Part shown: in pieces, positions 47,091-59,620 of the stretch | How positions within the stretch are numbered: position 1 is the stretch's first letter | Layout: every line of letters begins with the position of its first letter | Assembly (NCBI GenBank): GCA_022578605.1 | Contig: MU394126.1 | Coordinates: forward strand, 1 to 64,000 | Length of the DNA: 64,000 bases | Direction of reading: 5' to 3' | Source of the DNA: Camillea tinctor | Taxonomy: Eukaryota; Ascomycota; Sordariomycetes; Xylariales; Xylariaceae | Made by a program: the position numbers and the translations under genes | The notes under the pieces: model-generated | Seen by the model: only the letters and a program-made list of their open reading frames with translations | Told to the model about the DNA's origin: nothing | Database searches by the model: none

Positions 47091-50000
47091 GATATCAGTA
47101 ATGAGCTTTATGGTCGAGTCAGGCAAGATCTATGAGCCTATAGTCTATGACCCCAACAAGGATAGTGTGAGGACCGCGCAATGTGTTGCACTTGAACTAT
47201 GTCGTGTGGTTGCTTGCTGGTTGGTTAGTTGGTTGGTTGACGTTGCCAACATGTGATTGGTAAACGAAGCTAGAGAGACTATTGCAGATAATATTGCTAC
47301 ATGGACTCTCACCCTCATTTCCCGAGCCACACTGTAGGTTGCCACAGGTTATATGCCGTGCGTGCATCGGGCAATGGGGGGTCTCATCATCCCGTCAACA
47401 TGGTTGGATCCGTCACACCTGACAACTCAAAAGATACTTTCTCTGGAACGGGTTAGGGTTGGGAGTCGACGTAGTCAAAGAAGTCAACAAGAGCTAATAA
47501 GCTGTACCTCTTGGGCGCTAGAATGAGACCACGGTCAACCGAGTAGTTTGCCGGTGGGCGACTAGGTGGACTGGAATGTGGTTAGATGAGTAGAGACAAC
47601 GCCACAATAGGCTAATATTCAGTGTGAAGCAAAGGGGCACGGGCACCGACAGGCCGTCTCCGTCGCCGTGCCCACTTGACGTTGGAGTGCAGATGCGTAC
47701 GTAGTCGAATACCTCCTGCATGCGTAACTTGGCATTTCCACTTAGCCCCCAACCCCATGCCGCAAATCTCGAGGGAAATCTCAAATGACTGATCTACAGC
47801 CGCATAGTGATCTACAGGAGTTCTCTCGAGGCCGCACCGTTCTTCGGTTCCGAGATGTCAGAAGGCTATGTGCGGTGCGACCGAGTGGCGCTTTCGATCT
47901 CTCCCTTGAAGTGAAAGATACTAACCTAGTGTGTTGAGCCCAAAACGTTGGCTTTGGTGTTAGCAAGCCTGGCCTAAGACAGAAACCTATGTAGCTCGTG
48001 ACTACAGAGTAGTGAGTTCAGGCTGGCCTGACTCTTAACCACTACCCTGGATCTGGAGGTAAATTCAACGATCCTGATTGGACATGGTGGGAGGTGAGAG
48101 ACAATGGTCAGAAGGCTAAAAGCCACAAGAGCTACAAGCAAGCGTCGTGGTAAGTTGAGGATTCCCAATGGTAGATGTTGGCAGCCCAAGTAAGGAGGAG
48201 GCTGGCTGTCTACATACGGCCGACTATTATTCAGTGAGTTAGGTCTACATACTAGAGATAGCTTAACCTAGTCGGCTTCGTCGTCATCCAATGCCCGGTA
48301 GTATGTATGTATGTATGTGTGTATGTACGTATGCGTATGTGGAAGTCAAGAGTTAAATGGGTTCTTTACAACCATCATCGGGAATCATACGATTACCCAT
48401 TGAGCGGTCCGTTCTGGTAAGCTTTGAAGAGACTCTATTGGTGAGCACTTCTCTACAGGAAAACCAGTAGATAGTTGTCTAGAACTAAAAGGGGGTAGGT
48501 AGGGTGTAAGAAGGAAAAAAAGAAAAAGAAGAAAAAGGAGAATCCAATACTCGCCCATCACCTACTCCTACAGGCTGCTCTACTTACACCCCCCTCCCCC
48601 CATGGGTATTCCCGTCTCTGATCTGCTAAAGTTCTAAGGCTAAATTCTAACTGTTCTTCAAGATCGGGAGTCGGCCGGAAGCGGTCTCCGTGCCGAACTC
48701 ACTTGGAATCCGGTTGCAGATCGACCGCAGAATGAACGCGCAAGCCAACGCATATCAGTGCTAAGTTGGTATTCCTATCACAAGGCACCTGCTTGCATAT
48801 GAAGCATGTAAGTGACTGGTTTTAAATATGCAAGTAATTCACTACAGAGCCTACCAAACGAAGAGCACATACGAGTAAATAATAGTAAATAATAATATCG
48901 TGGACTATATGAAGCAGCTGGCGATCGCTGCTCACTCAGGGGCAATTCCGTGTTCCACCCCTTATCCAAGACCTGTTGACCCCAAATTCAAGACACATCG
49001 TTAAACTCTCTTTCGAGTCATGGTAACCAACATGGTGGTAACCGAAAAAATATGTCGCAGTCTGCTAAGTTCCGACTACCGACTGTACTTGACATCAAAA
49101 TGCAAAATCGACTTCGGACGCCGAGTTTTGATATTCATCATCGGCCTCGTCACCCAGCGTGAATGACGCCGGTTCGGGTTTCTCGACCCTGAACCTACCT
49201 TACCACGGCCACGACACCCATGGGGCCCAATAACAAGTCGAAGCCAGGAGGGTCATCGTCGGTGCAATGACGTTATGGTGGTTTCTGAGATGATAGTCAT
49301 TGAATAAGGCATCTCGATTCCGGTTTCCACAGCCGTTTACTGCCCCACAACAAGGAAGAGATCGTCTAAATGTAGGTTTTATGTATCGATGTGCTTGACA
49401 CTTGCCAGCATCCTATTTCCAATTAATAGTAATCTTCGGCTATACCCATATGGACGTAATTATATGACAGCATAACTAGGTAGGTTATATTCTTCCCCGC
49501 ATATAGACAGCTCTAGCCTCTAGCGCTGCCATAAGACAAATAAGTTAAGAGAAGAAAACAATGGGGTCTAGTCTTCGATCGATATAATGAGTTGGGTAGA
49601 TAAGGTTACTTGCGTATAAAGGCCGAATATGATAAACTACGCTTTCTATCAGAACGAAATTCGAAGGGGGAGACCTCAGATTTCTTAATAATAATATCCA
49701 GCCAACTAATCCTATAACCTCCATACCTAATCATTTTCTGCTTATAGTTCTTTATGGGAACTGGTATGCCGTGACTATTCTAATGATATATAAACGCATG
49801 TAGTACCCAGAATCCAGAGGGACAAGGCGGAGTCTTGGGCTGCCTGAGATAAATAATTCATGCCACTTATATTGAGGTCTAATATGGTCATCTATCATAT
49901 TTCCAAAGAATAGGGGGTAACAGTATGTAAGTCATACTACAGAAACTAACGCTCCTCCACCAGAGTGCTCTTAAGGGCAATATGCCGGGTTGGACCATAC

Positions 50001-50169
50001 CGTCTTATTGCAGGTATGTACTATTTCCATAGGCTTATTAACATAAAACGATTCTGCATATCCTCCATTCAAGCTATTCTTAGTTTTGTGATAATAAACA
50101 CATAGGTCCTAGATGGATATACATAGATTGTTGGTATATATGTCTAGGTAGACACGCCCACATACATTT
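47091..50169. other. 3.1-kb intergenic region, no gene supported
   Basis: Contains a GTAT tetranucleotide repeat at 48299-48340, A/G-rich low-complexity sequence near 48510-48540, and dispersed TAGGTAGGTA motifs. Frames at 47518-47784 and 47974-48189 are short and lack family resemblance. Confidence 0.55.
48299..48340. repeat. GTAT tetranucleotide microsatellite
   Basis: Imperfect run of GTAT units with GTGT and GTAC variants, similar in unit to the repeat near 2.35 kb. Confidence 0.8.
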
Positions 50170-52630
50170 TTATGGATCAGCAGCAAACATTTGACCGTCA
50201 ACGTCCCAGTCTGGCTCGTTTTGATCTACAACCCAAAAATCCGAACCAAACCCCTCCACCGTAAAAGGATTATCCCAATCAGCAACATCTTCGTCCGGGT
50301 ATTCCAGGTATTGCCTGTCTCCCACCCCTCTGGGATGCATATGTTGAACACAATAATTCATCGCTATGCCACAACCCATTGCCAGCCCTATGCGGTCCTC
50401 TATGTCGCCTTCACCGCGCCATATGTATTTAAGACAGTCCGAGTAGGTATCAAGGGTAGCATTACGCGCATATTCAGCGATTGTGTTAAGTATCCGAAGC
50501 CAGGCAGCGATGTGCCGAGGATTCAGTGTCGACTGCATCAGCCTGATTGAGATTGTTTGGTCCCGAGTCTGGGGGTTCCAATCCCAAGCTCTGTCATTTG
50601 TCCTCTTCCAACCATGCATGCCTATATATAACGCCATGTCGCCTTGGTTTTCATGGTCATCGAGCTGATTGCAGTCTCCCAGCCCTTCTCTCACTGTAGT
50701 AAGCCAAGTCAGTCATTCCTGCTTTAAGATAGCAGATAATAGCTCAGAGCCTAGGGAGGGAGCCAGCTACTTACATGCGTTTATACTGCGGTACTGCCAA
50801 ATCTCGTATAGTAGATCTTTGAGTCTATGGGTTTCGGGGAAAACAATTGGTACATGCAAACGCATATCGTCAAACCTTTCCTCGGAGTAGACACGGTTTC
50901 TGAACCATTCCAAGCGGTACAACTCTTCATTATCATATGGATATGGCATGTTCCGGTATGATCGCAATATCTCAAGATATCTCCCGATTCTACTAAACTG
51001 CATGAGAGGCCGCGCAGTATATGAGGACCCCCTTTCTTTTCGGAAAAGATGAGGGAGGAATGGTTCTATGAACAGCCACTGTAAGATAGAGCGTCAGTTA
51101 TTACCACATTAGTGTAGCCCTCGAACTTTACGGACTGTGCCTTGGGAGCGTATATATACTCTTGAAACAAGAAAACAAGGAAAAGAAGAAAAAAAACAGG
51201 AGAGGGGAGGAAGGGGGGATAAACGACTCAAGAGATGACTTACAACCGTCACAAATCTTTTTAGTTGTCTTAAGGTCCAATGATAGTTGGCTCCAATATG
51301 GACGCACACGGTTCCTCCAATGCTAGATAACGGTTTATGGATTCGATACATAGTACGTAATATCAAACACGCCCCTTCGGCAATCCGGTACGAATCAGGA
51401 TCCGTGTAGTCGTGCCTGACTGGCGTCTTGATTTTTCCTGGAAACCATTTGTACCTCCGAACAAGGTTGATTTTCTTCTTTTCCTCACCGTAGTCCGTAT
51501 CTCGGAGGTAGTCGACGAGGATATCGTCACTCCTACCAATAGTGTAGTATCTATGTTTATCGTCCATATCTGGGACGACCTTTGGTTGCAAAAGGTTAGT
51601 ATCCGTCGCTAGGTCTAAACGTTCCCTGAAAGCTCGAGCCGCCTCCACAAACTGCCCCTTCATTTCATTCGAAAACTCCTGCCGATCATATGGCCAACCC
51701 CCCCTGAGAAAGTTATAACCAGGCTTGATTAAGTTTTCTGCAAGCCAGTTGTCGGTCTCTGGCGTAACCCATTGTGGGAGTATGTTTTGTCCAGTGCAAT
51801 ACGATTCAAAGTCGTAGAGTATCACGTTTCTAGCGTTATTTTTGTTTTGATCGGCTGTGAGGACATGATTCCATACGGCACCGAAACCTAGAGACGGTTG
51901 CAAAAACGCACGCTGGTACAATCGAAATTCTGCACCCTCGAGCAGCCCAAAGGTACGACGACTGAAAAACTTTGATACGTCTTCCTTTTCGTGGCCCGGC
52001 CAAAGGGGGTCATTGTTGCGTCTAGATATGTGTACCCCGGTAACCTGGTGCGCCTCGTAAATGTGTTCTCTAACCCACAACCTCCACCTTTTCTCGTCAT
52101 CTTTGTCTAGAAATCTAATACCATTGGGACGGTATGCATGCGCGCCCAGGTAATGTGGAAGCCAGCGAGTATCATATTGGTGTGGATCGGCCGCCTGGTT
52201 TCTACCGCGACAAGTCGCCATAGCAAACTCAATGGAGAACCCAAAAGTGACATTGTCGGGTTCGGGGTCTGGTTGAGCGACGATGAAATCGTCAGTTGGA
52301 TCCTCTGTTGTTGAGTTATATCATTAGCCAACGGTCGTCACCAAGAGGTTTGGTAATTCAAGAACTGTTTGTTTAACGAGACTGGAAAACGAAACTTCCA
52401 GTCGAGCAAGTAGCAAACTATAACCAAAGCTTGTCTCATGGGAGCAGTAGATTGTTATCAACATGCTAAGACGACGTACCAAATCTAGGGGTATAGTTTT
52501 GGAAGTCCTCCATACCACCCCCATATTTCCGCATAAGTGCTATGCCAACCAAGTCAACGTCCTCTTCTAAATTTCCTAACTGCCGATATCTCGCCTTCAT
52601 TTCCTCTGGATCTGGACCTGAAGACGCCAT
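50170..52630 (-). CDS. Putative amidoligase (Amidoligase_2-like) protein
   Basis: Four exons, 52630-52480, 52304-51244, 51078-50775 and 50693-50170, join in phase to 679 residues starting MASSGPDPEEMKARYRQ. The similarity I see is to the fungal Amidoligase_2 family (glutamine-synthetase-like fold). VTFGFSIEFAMA near residue 75 corresponds to the first strand with the GxExE motif. CVHIGANYHWTLRQLKRF near residue 380 corresponds to the HVHVG-type histidine motif and its following helix. WLFIEPFLPHLFRKERGSSY matches the EP...R...SY segment. In this copy the first Glu of GxExE is Ser (GFSIE). The domain carries a large insertion of about 300 residues between the two motifs, and a C-terminal region ends in acidic, Trp-rich sequence. 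The family is predicted to form amide bonds; no substrate is known. Assignment is by motif only and is moderate. Confidence 0.7.
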
Positions 52631-53122
52631 GGCTAATTGATAACTAGGTTATACCGGGCTTTCGAGTTAGTAGGAAGCAGCAGAGGCTGAATACGGTTGC
52701 GTGTTTCTTATACACTAGAAAGTAAAGCAAAATAGTAATTAAATGTAATAGCGAGGTCGTTTCGTCAAACACATGTATCACGAGATATTAGAACGGCTTA
52801 GGGTAGGGGTGACTACGGTTTTGGCGTTAACAGACCTTTATATTTATTGTGTCTTTGACGGTCGTATGAAGTACAAACTATTAGTCCCCATGAAAGAGAA
52901 TGGAAATATCATACAGGCGCACTTCATTATTTAGTTTTTTGACTCTTTGTCTATCTATCTGAAAACATCATGGTAGCATGGTAACATTAATAGTACCTTA
53001 GGCCAAAAGGGCATCGCTACATTATCTCTTTCATGAATTGCGGTTACAATTAGACAGTAATCAATCATTTGAGTATACGCTAGTCTTGTCATGGAAGAAC
53101 AATTTCCCATCCATTTATTTAT
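52631..53122. other. Short intergenic region
   Basis: About 490 bp holding the promoter of the amidoligase-like gene and the 3' end of the FAD oxidase, both on the minus strand. Nothing else is seen. Confidence 0.6.
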
Positions 53123-55525
53123 CTACGCCCTACATAACTTGCTATTTTGTGAAGGTAAGTTTCCCATGATCATCTGGGACATTTTCCAATCCTCCGACCC
53201 AACCCCTGTATGCGCATAGAAAACCCCTAGAGGATCGAAGCGCTGTTTTAAATGGTATAGTTTCTGATAGTTACTCCCGAAGAAAGCTTGGGTAAAGTTG
53301 GGCTCGATATAGTCAGCTTCAGAAAGATATGAGCCAGCTCCAGGAGACACATCCCTCCACCTCTGCATCCAGTCAAATGTGAGCTTATCACTTGCAGCCT
53401 TCATGTCAGATACAGATGAAGCTGGATCCCATAATGTAGCCATAATAGCATGCATTACGGTATTCCGCCATGCTGGATTGACTGAGTTATCCGGGTAGCC
53501 TCCTTTAGGTGCTGCTGCTATATTGAATGCGATCACGTATCCCCCTTCCTCAACGACACCTTTGATCGCATCAAATGTAGCATCGAGTTTTGTAGTATCT
53601 TGCCAATTTGTTCTCGGGAACAGACGACTTGCTTGACGAACGGCATTGCTTCCCCAGGGCTCGACTGGAAACGATGCGTACCAAGCGTCATAAAAATCAT
53701 TATATTCTTGAAAAACGGGATTAACCTCAACCCCCAACGCCTTAAATCGTTCAAAAAGGGGTGCTACGAGTGATTCTAACTCGTGTTGACTCATCCCTGG
53801 GGCAAACCACCTACAGAACGTTGAGGTTAGAGCATGGATGTCTCAGGTTAGGGAAGTAATAGAGCATTGGTGAAAAAGACATTACTAACGGTCCCATATC
53901 CGAATAATATTGCCCTCCACCAAGATTCTGGATACGAAAGTACTCATAGTTTCCAGCAGCCTGTAAAGCCTGAGTTAATGACTGTTCCACCAACAGATGT
54001 TCTGGCTCACAAGGCACACTTCCAGGATAAAAGAAATCATAAGACGAGCCAAGATATTGGTATTGTGAAGATACATTATTTGGGGGAGCCATGACTCAAA
54101 ATATTTCAAGCTTACAGTATAATTAATGAAACCATCGAAGAAAGCTCGAAGAGCTGCCCAAAATTGATCAGCACTGGTGGTGTTACCTGTCGTCAAGGCA
54201 TAATTCAGGGTCGTGACTCTAATCTTCGGATGCGCCTTGACAACAACAGAAGTTACAACTCCGAACGTAGACCCCCCACCGCCTCGGAGAGCCCAGAATA
54301 AATCGGGATTGCATGTGGCAGAGGCAGTAACGAAACGTCCATCTGATGTGACGACTTCCATTGATAGTACTTGATCCGCACCCATCCCGTAAATGCTTGA
54401 GAGCGGCGAATGCCCTCCACCAAGTATATATCCGCCCATGACACCGACAGTCTGGCGCTTTACGTTAGCCTGTCCTGAAATGATGTTGGAACCTGTAATC
54501 TTACGCGGCCTTCGCCCCCCACGACAGTGACTCCGTAGTTCTTTGCTGCTCCATATAGCTCGAAAGCCTGGACACCAGCACCAACCTTGAGAGCCGGACC
54601 AGTATAGGAATCCTCTTTGTAATATTTAAAAAATTGTATGTCTTTTAAATGATGTGTCCATATTGACAAGGCCCCCATGCCAGTAGATTTTGCACTAAAG
54701 TCATGTCCGGTGTTCTTGATAACCAATCGAAGGTTGAGATTCCGGGCAAGGTTGACAGCCAACTGAATCTGGGCAACATTGCTAACATTAACTGCATAAG
54801 AAGGATACCCACCAACTGTACAGTTGCTTGCAGAGGGGATGAGAGCTGGTGGCATACACGTTAGCCCCTGGAATAGGACGGCGTTTATTGATGTAGGATC
54901 ACCAGTACTAATAAATATCAGAATTTTGGCTTGTGGGATGAACGGCATGGGGAACATTACTGGTATATCGAGCCGTTGGTCCAGTTGTTGGTGATGAAAT
55001 CACAATTCGATTGATTATAATTATCAAAGCTATTGTAACAAGGCGCTGCATAGGGCACAGTCTCGATCAGAGCCTTTCCTAGCAAAAGATTGAAGAGTTC
55101 CCATAGAGAGCGTGAAGGCCATAGGTAGTCTCCTGGATACGTCTTGCATTTTCCAAAGAATGTAGGCTTCGGGGGGTTCTCCACATCGGAGCTATTCTGG
55201 AAGGCGAACGCCGTGACATTAGATAAACCTAACTGCGTGAGATTTGCGATGACCGCATCGGTTAGCTGCAAGGTCTCATATATAAACAAGTCCGCAGTTG
55301 AGTTTGAATGTCCCGGGTCGACCGCATACACTGCAGGGGCGATTGTGGACTCATTAGCCGCTAGTCGAAGGGTCAGTCACTTCACAACGAACGATTCCGT
55401 CTTCAATATAGAGCAAACAACAACGTACGGGTTGTCAAGTTATTTTGCTTTATAGACTGGGCGACGGCCAATAATGACATTGGAAGTAAAAGAACTCCAA
55501 GGACAAGACACTTTAACTGTGACAT
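53123..55525 (-). CDS. Secreted FAD-linked oxidoreductase, BBE-like
   Basis: Six exons, 55525-55429, 55360-54961, 54907-54505, 54457-54116, 53960-53890 and 53810-53123, give 666 residues. The first exon encodes a signal peptide ([20 protein letters not shown]). The FAD_binding_4 (PCMH) domain has [15 protein letters not shown], whose His is the usual covalent FAD ligand, then [13 protein letters not shown] and [27 protein letters not shown] and [21 protein letters not shown]. The C-terminal BBE domain is clear at [33 protein letters not shown]. The second covalent-link position, often GxCxTVG, reads GEGRRQTVG with no Cys, so single His-linked FAD is expected. Exon 5 is only 71 nt, and intron 4 is unusually long (155 nt). 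Such enzymes oxidise sugars, alcohols or secondary metabolites; the substrate is unknown. Confidence 0.9.
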
Positions 55526-56970
55526 TCTGTCAGAACTTCCTATTGACTCGGTACTACCCGGCTTAACGGTCTGGCTCAAGACAAAACAATGGCTCCGTGT
55601 TGTACTATTTACGACAAAAGAGGTGGGGGAATAGTATGTTTAACGCCATGCATATTATATACACATAATCATTACCCCGTCACGTTCTCGGCTGCACCTA
55701 AAGCCGAGTATGACAGTGTGCAGGGGTTAATTTCAACCTGTTGATCAGGCATTGAACAGTAATCACACGGGAAGTTGAGTCAGGATTATTTTATGTGCTA
55801 TTCTTCAGCGCGAGTATACGGATGGGATTACGACAAGAATATTCGCCGTGTAGAGTCGTAGACTCGGGGAAAACCCTTGCAACACGGCCATATATCTCTT
55901 GATAGTACATCAGTGTGGGTTATATTGGCTCTACAAAGGGATAGAAAGTCTGTATAGATATGTCAGGGTTTCTCTTTTCAAGCTTTTCTTCCATGGACGA
56001 AGAAACTGAATTGGCTCTCTTTCAGTGTTGGGCCTTCTGGTTTCATTCCGAATATAGCCAGAAATGGATAGTATCCCCTAGTAAAGGTTGCGTTGCATCT
56101 ATGGGTTGCATACCGGCCCGGCTGAATACGTAATGTGGCCAATGGACATCGAAACCAGTGATCAAGAAACCTGTTGTGTTTATAAACGTTGTACCGCATG
56201 TCACGTAAATTATAGATAACATTTCTGATCTAACTGCCACTATTTGAGGGTATTCGTTCCCGCCAACCCCAAGGGCGGCATATAGCATGATGAATTGCAC
56301 AAATGCGTGACCTAATCATGTTATTCACATTGAATAGCGTGGATGAGATCGAAAATTTACACAACATCGATACTGATAATACGGGAGAGAATGAAACAAG
56401 ACAAGGAACATATGAGTACAAAATAGATTTCTCATTTACAGCCTAGTCGATGGCTTAGCTGAAGACGCATGTATAATATAGTTGATTAAATACAAAGCAT
56501 ATAGGCCGTTATTAGTTTAATCTATATAAGGTGTCCCTGGCACAGGTCTTGCATGATTCTGATCGGCTTCACCTCTTGGCTCCTTATGAGCCGTCCTTGA
56601 GAGGACCTTACACCTATCAACGTTGCTATCCTTTTTGAAGGGGGGTTTCAGTTGCGGATGTTTCCAGTCCACGGCAAATAAAAAAGAAATCTGGGGTAAA
56701 GCAATCTCTATGGACGGAATAGGGGTATAATATTCTACATATGAAGTCCCCTGAACGGTAACACTGTTTTCCGAATTTCTCAAAAAGGTGTTATTCCTCT
56801 CTATGTACCGATTCTTAGCCATGAGTTGCAAATATTATTATGCGAGGGAGGTACAAATACAATAAGGAGGTCTACCGTCAAAAAAAAATCGAAAATATTT
56901 ATTTTCTAATCGCCCACTTCTCATCCGTATATGTCTTCACGTCGTGATAGCATCATCTTTGCAAAGAGTC
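55526..56970. other. Intergenic region with possible gene remnants
   Basis: Apart from the doubtful minus-strand remnant noted at 55978-56320 and a 101-codon minus frame at 56517-56822 (ATG start, no family recognised), nothing coding is seen. The last 150 bp are the promoter of the rhodopsin-like gene. Confidence 0.5.
55978..56320 (-). pseudogene. Possible eroded membrane-transporter fragment
   Basis: On the minus strand an AG acceptor-like site is followed by a hydrophobic frame with VQFIMLYAALGVGGNEYPQIV, VRSEMLSIIYV and FINTTGFLITG. This recalls the tenth membrane segment region of MFS sugar porters (acidic residue, P, then R before a new helix). The frame then shifts into a second open frame that ends FFVHGRKA. 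No start, upstream half or full domain is present, so at best this is a relic. The resemblance is weak. Confidence 0.25.
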
Positions 56971-58475
56971 ATGACGAGTATTATTAGACGTCAATCTTCT
57001 GGAAACCCTGGCTTATTATCTGAGCCTGATGTCGAGCTTTATCCTTACTCACCTCTACAACAAGGTGGCTTTTTCATTTTATTCTTTTTCCCTTCGATTG
57101 CTCTTATTGTTGTTGTTCTAAGAGTCTACGGGAGGCTAAAGGCTCGGCAGTTCGGCTGGGGTAAGTGATGACTTTTCTTTCCCCAAAAGTCGCCACCTAG
57201 GATAGCTATTTCTGACCTCGACCTAATAGACGATGTATTAATTTGTATGGCAATGGTGAGTATGATACAAATTTACATACACTTCGTAATAATTCTTGGA
57301 ATAGGTATTTTCCATTGCTGAAACAGGCTGTTCTTATATGGGTAAGTATTCAGACTAGCCAAACGCGTTTGGTACTCTGATACAGCCATTAACACACATA
57401 TTCTGTTGCATTACTCATGGCTCTTTTAGGTATGCGAACTACCTACTTTGGAGTCCATATATACGATATACCGCCAACAGCCGATAGAAGCTTAGGGATG
57501 AAATGGAACTACTTGATTCAAATACTATACAATCCTATCTTGGCCCTTGTCAAGAGCTCTGTTCTCATGTTCCTCCTTCGTATCGGCGGACAGCAACGAA
57601 AGATTCGATACTCGATCCATTCATTAAACGTTTTCAACATCGGGTTGATGATTGCCATATCTGTGACAGTAATCTTCCAATGCAGCCCGATCCCATACTT
57701 CTGGGAGCAAATCAGAGACCCGACATTAGAAGGAACATGCGTTGATACCGGAGCCTTTTACATAGCCACAGCAGGTCTGACAATTTTCACGGATGTCCTG
57801 GTTCTCATGCTCCCATTCTGGATTTTCATGGGTCTCAAGATGTCGGTTAAACTGAAAGTCGCCATCATGGCTGTCTTTCTCCTAGGTGCAATGTAAGCCA
57901 CGACATGCCTATGAGTACGCTTTATACTAACACTGACTCGTAGCGTAACCATTGTCAGCATACTTCGGTTACTATGGATAATCGAAGTTTCCCTCTATCC
58001 GATGGCTCCAGATGGCACCTATGATATCCGCTTTACGTACTCTGCAGTTGAGACTAATCTGGCCATAATAACCGCATCTGGACCTGCTCTGAGGCCTTTG
58101 TTTATAGTATGGTTTCCTCGGCTTTTCTCGTCAATCCGAGGGACATCAAATCAGAACTATCGATTTGAAAGGAACAGGTACGCCACCGGTGGTTCTAGAC
58201 GTAGTACCAGGTCAGGAGTACATGCTAGCAGTTCAAGGGGGGACCATACATATGGAACCACGTCATTCGCCCTGAAGGACATAAAAGGGCGATCAGATGT
58301 CCGGCCCAGGTCACTTACAACAAGCGAAGAGGAAATTATAACTTCAAAAGGGATCATACGTACGACTGAGGTTGACATCGAGTATGGATCTAGGCCGCCA
58401 ACTCAGCCGGAGGAAAGTACTAATGAGATGCCAGTTGGATTATCAGGTTTAAAGGGGCAGAGGTCTAGTTGTTGA
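56971..58475 (+). CDS. Rhodopsin-like (SAT4-type) integral membrane protein
   Basis: Five exons, 56971-57160, 57230-57255, 57305-57341, 57430-57892 and 57944-58475, all join in phase to 415 residues. Exons 2 and 3 are only 26 and 37 nt. The first TM (GGFFILFFFPSIALIVVVLRVYG) is followed by the family sequence RLKARQFGWDDVLICMAM. Later segments include LYNPILALVKSSVLMFLLRIGG, the CSPIPYFWEQ motif, GTCVDTGAFYIATAGLTIFTDVLVLMLP, MSVKLKVAIMAVFLLGAI, and YSAVETNLAIITASGPALRPLF, which is the diagnostic last-helix motif of the family. The C-terminal 130 residues are cytosolic-type, Ser/Arg-rich. It is a paralogue-level relative of the gene at 2.5-4.1 kb but clearly diverged. No function is proven for this group. 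Confidence 0.93.
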
Positions 58476-59620
58476 ACTTCTCCTTATTGAAGAAATAGTA
58501 ATTGGGTCAACTACAGCTCTTATGATATATAGTGTTATTACGAATTATTTATCTTGTTCAAACTTTGTTGTTGACACAAAAAATGACTTAAAACATGTTG
58601 AACTAATTATAGCCTGGGACATAATATCTCTATAGCATAATTCAGAAAGTTGGGATTTGTCTTGATACTTGCATCTGCGTTTATGAGAAAAATACTTCCA
58701 CTTGAACCTCATTTGACCCTTTGAAACCTATTATAGAGCCAAAATTGGAGCTATTTTTTAAATCACTTGGTGACAGAAATATTTCTCATAATTGTCTGTA
58801 TTTAGTGTCGAGGGTTTACATGTATTATTGATATTGTAAGACTTCTCGAAAGCGTAATGGGCATATTACTATTTTAAAGAACAATCAGTTGCATTGGTGC
58901 TTCAGCACCAATGTGGGAAGAGACGTGACTGGCTAGTCTAAGCAACATCTAGTCTACATGAATACAGTACTCACATTGGAGAGACTAGATGTATGTGCAG
59001 CCATCGTAGCTCCATAACTCCTATGATATAGTGGAGTTTTGCATGTTGATTCGTTGGAAACTTGGACCTATGCAAGCCAATAAACGAGAATAGCGCCATC
59101 TTCGACATCGTTGTTTAGGCACCGATTCCTGCCTGAATCAATAATATGTCTTCTTGAGCCTCAGTACACCGCCAATTTTCGCCCCTTTAAAAGCAAATGG
59201 TACTGAACATGTTTGAATTTTATATTTTCACCCCTTTTTACCCAAGAGTAAAAAGCCTAAGTTGAAAACTTAATCCGAAAGCGAGAAAATCCGACTAAAA
59301 AGCTCACGACAATTCAAGAAGGATAATCTAGAGAATCAAAACTTCAACATATGTTTAAACGGCCAAATATTTTTGCTTTAGCTAGCAAGAATCCTCTGCT
59401 ATCATCTTATTGTGTTTTAGTGCTATCTACAAACAATTTAGGTATAAAACTCCCTCTAATGGTCTCAATTTCGGAATCACGATGCAATCTTGATAGAGGA
59501 GGCAGGCGAGAATCAAAACTAATCTGAAATTAAGTTTCCCTTATATTGAAACCGTAAAAAAGCAGCGCTTATAGTTTCGAATAACTGATTTAATCACCTC
59601 CAAGATATCACTCAGGAACA
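58476..59620. other. Intergenic region upstream of the CVNH gene
   Basis: AT-leaning sequence without a supportable gene. A short inverted repeat is visible at about 58889-58916 (CATTGGTGCTTC / AGCACCAATG). The 40 bp before 59621 form a plausible CA-rich leader for the following gene. Confidence 0.55.
58890..58913. repeat. Short perfect inverted repeat
   Basis: ATTGGTGCT and AGCACCAAT face each other across a short TC spacer, able to form a small hairpin. No function is evident. Confidence 0.4.
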
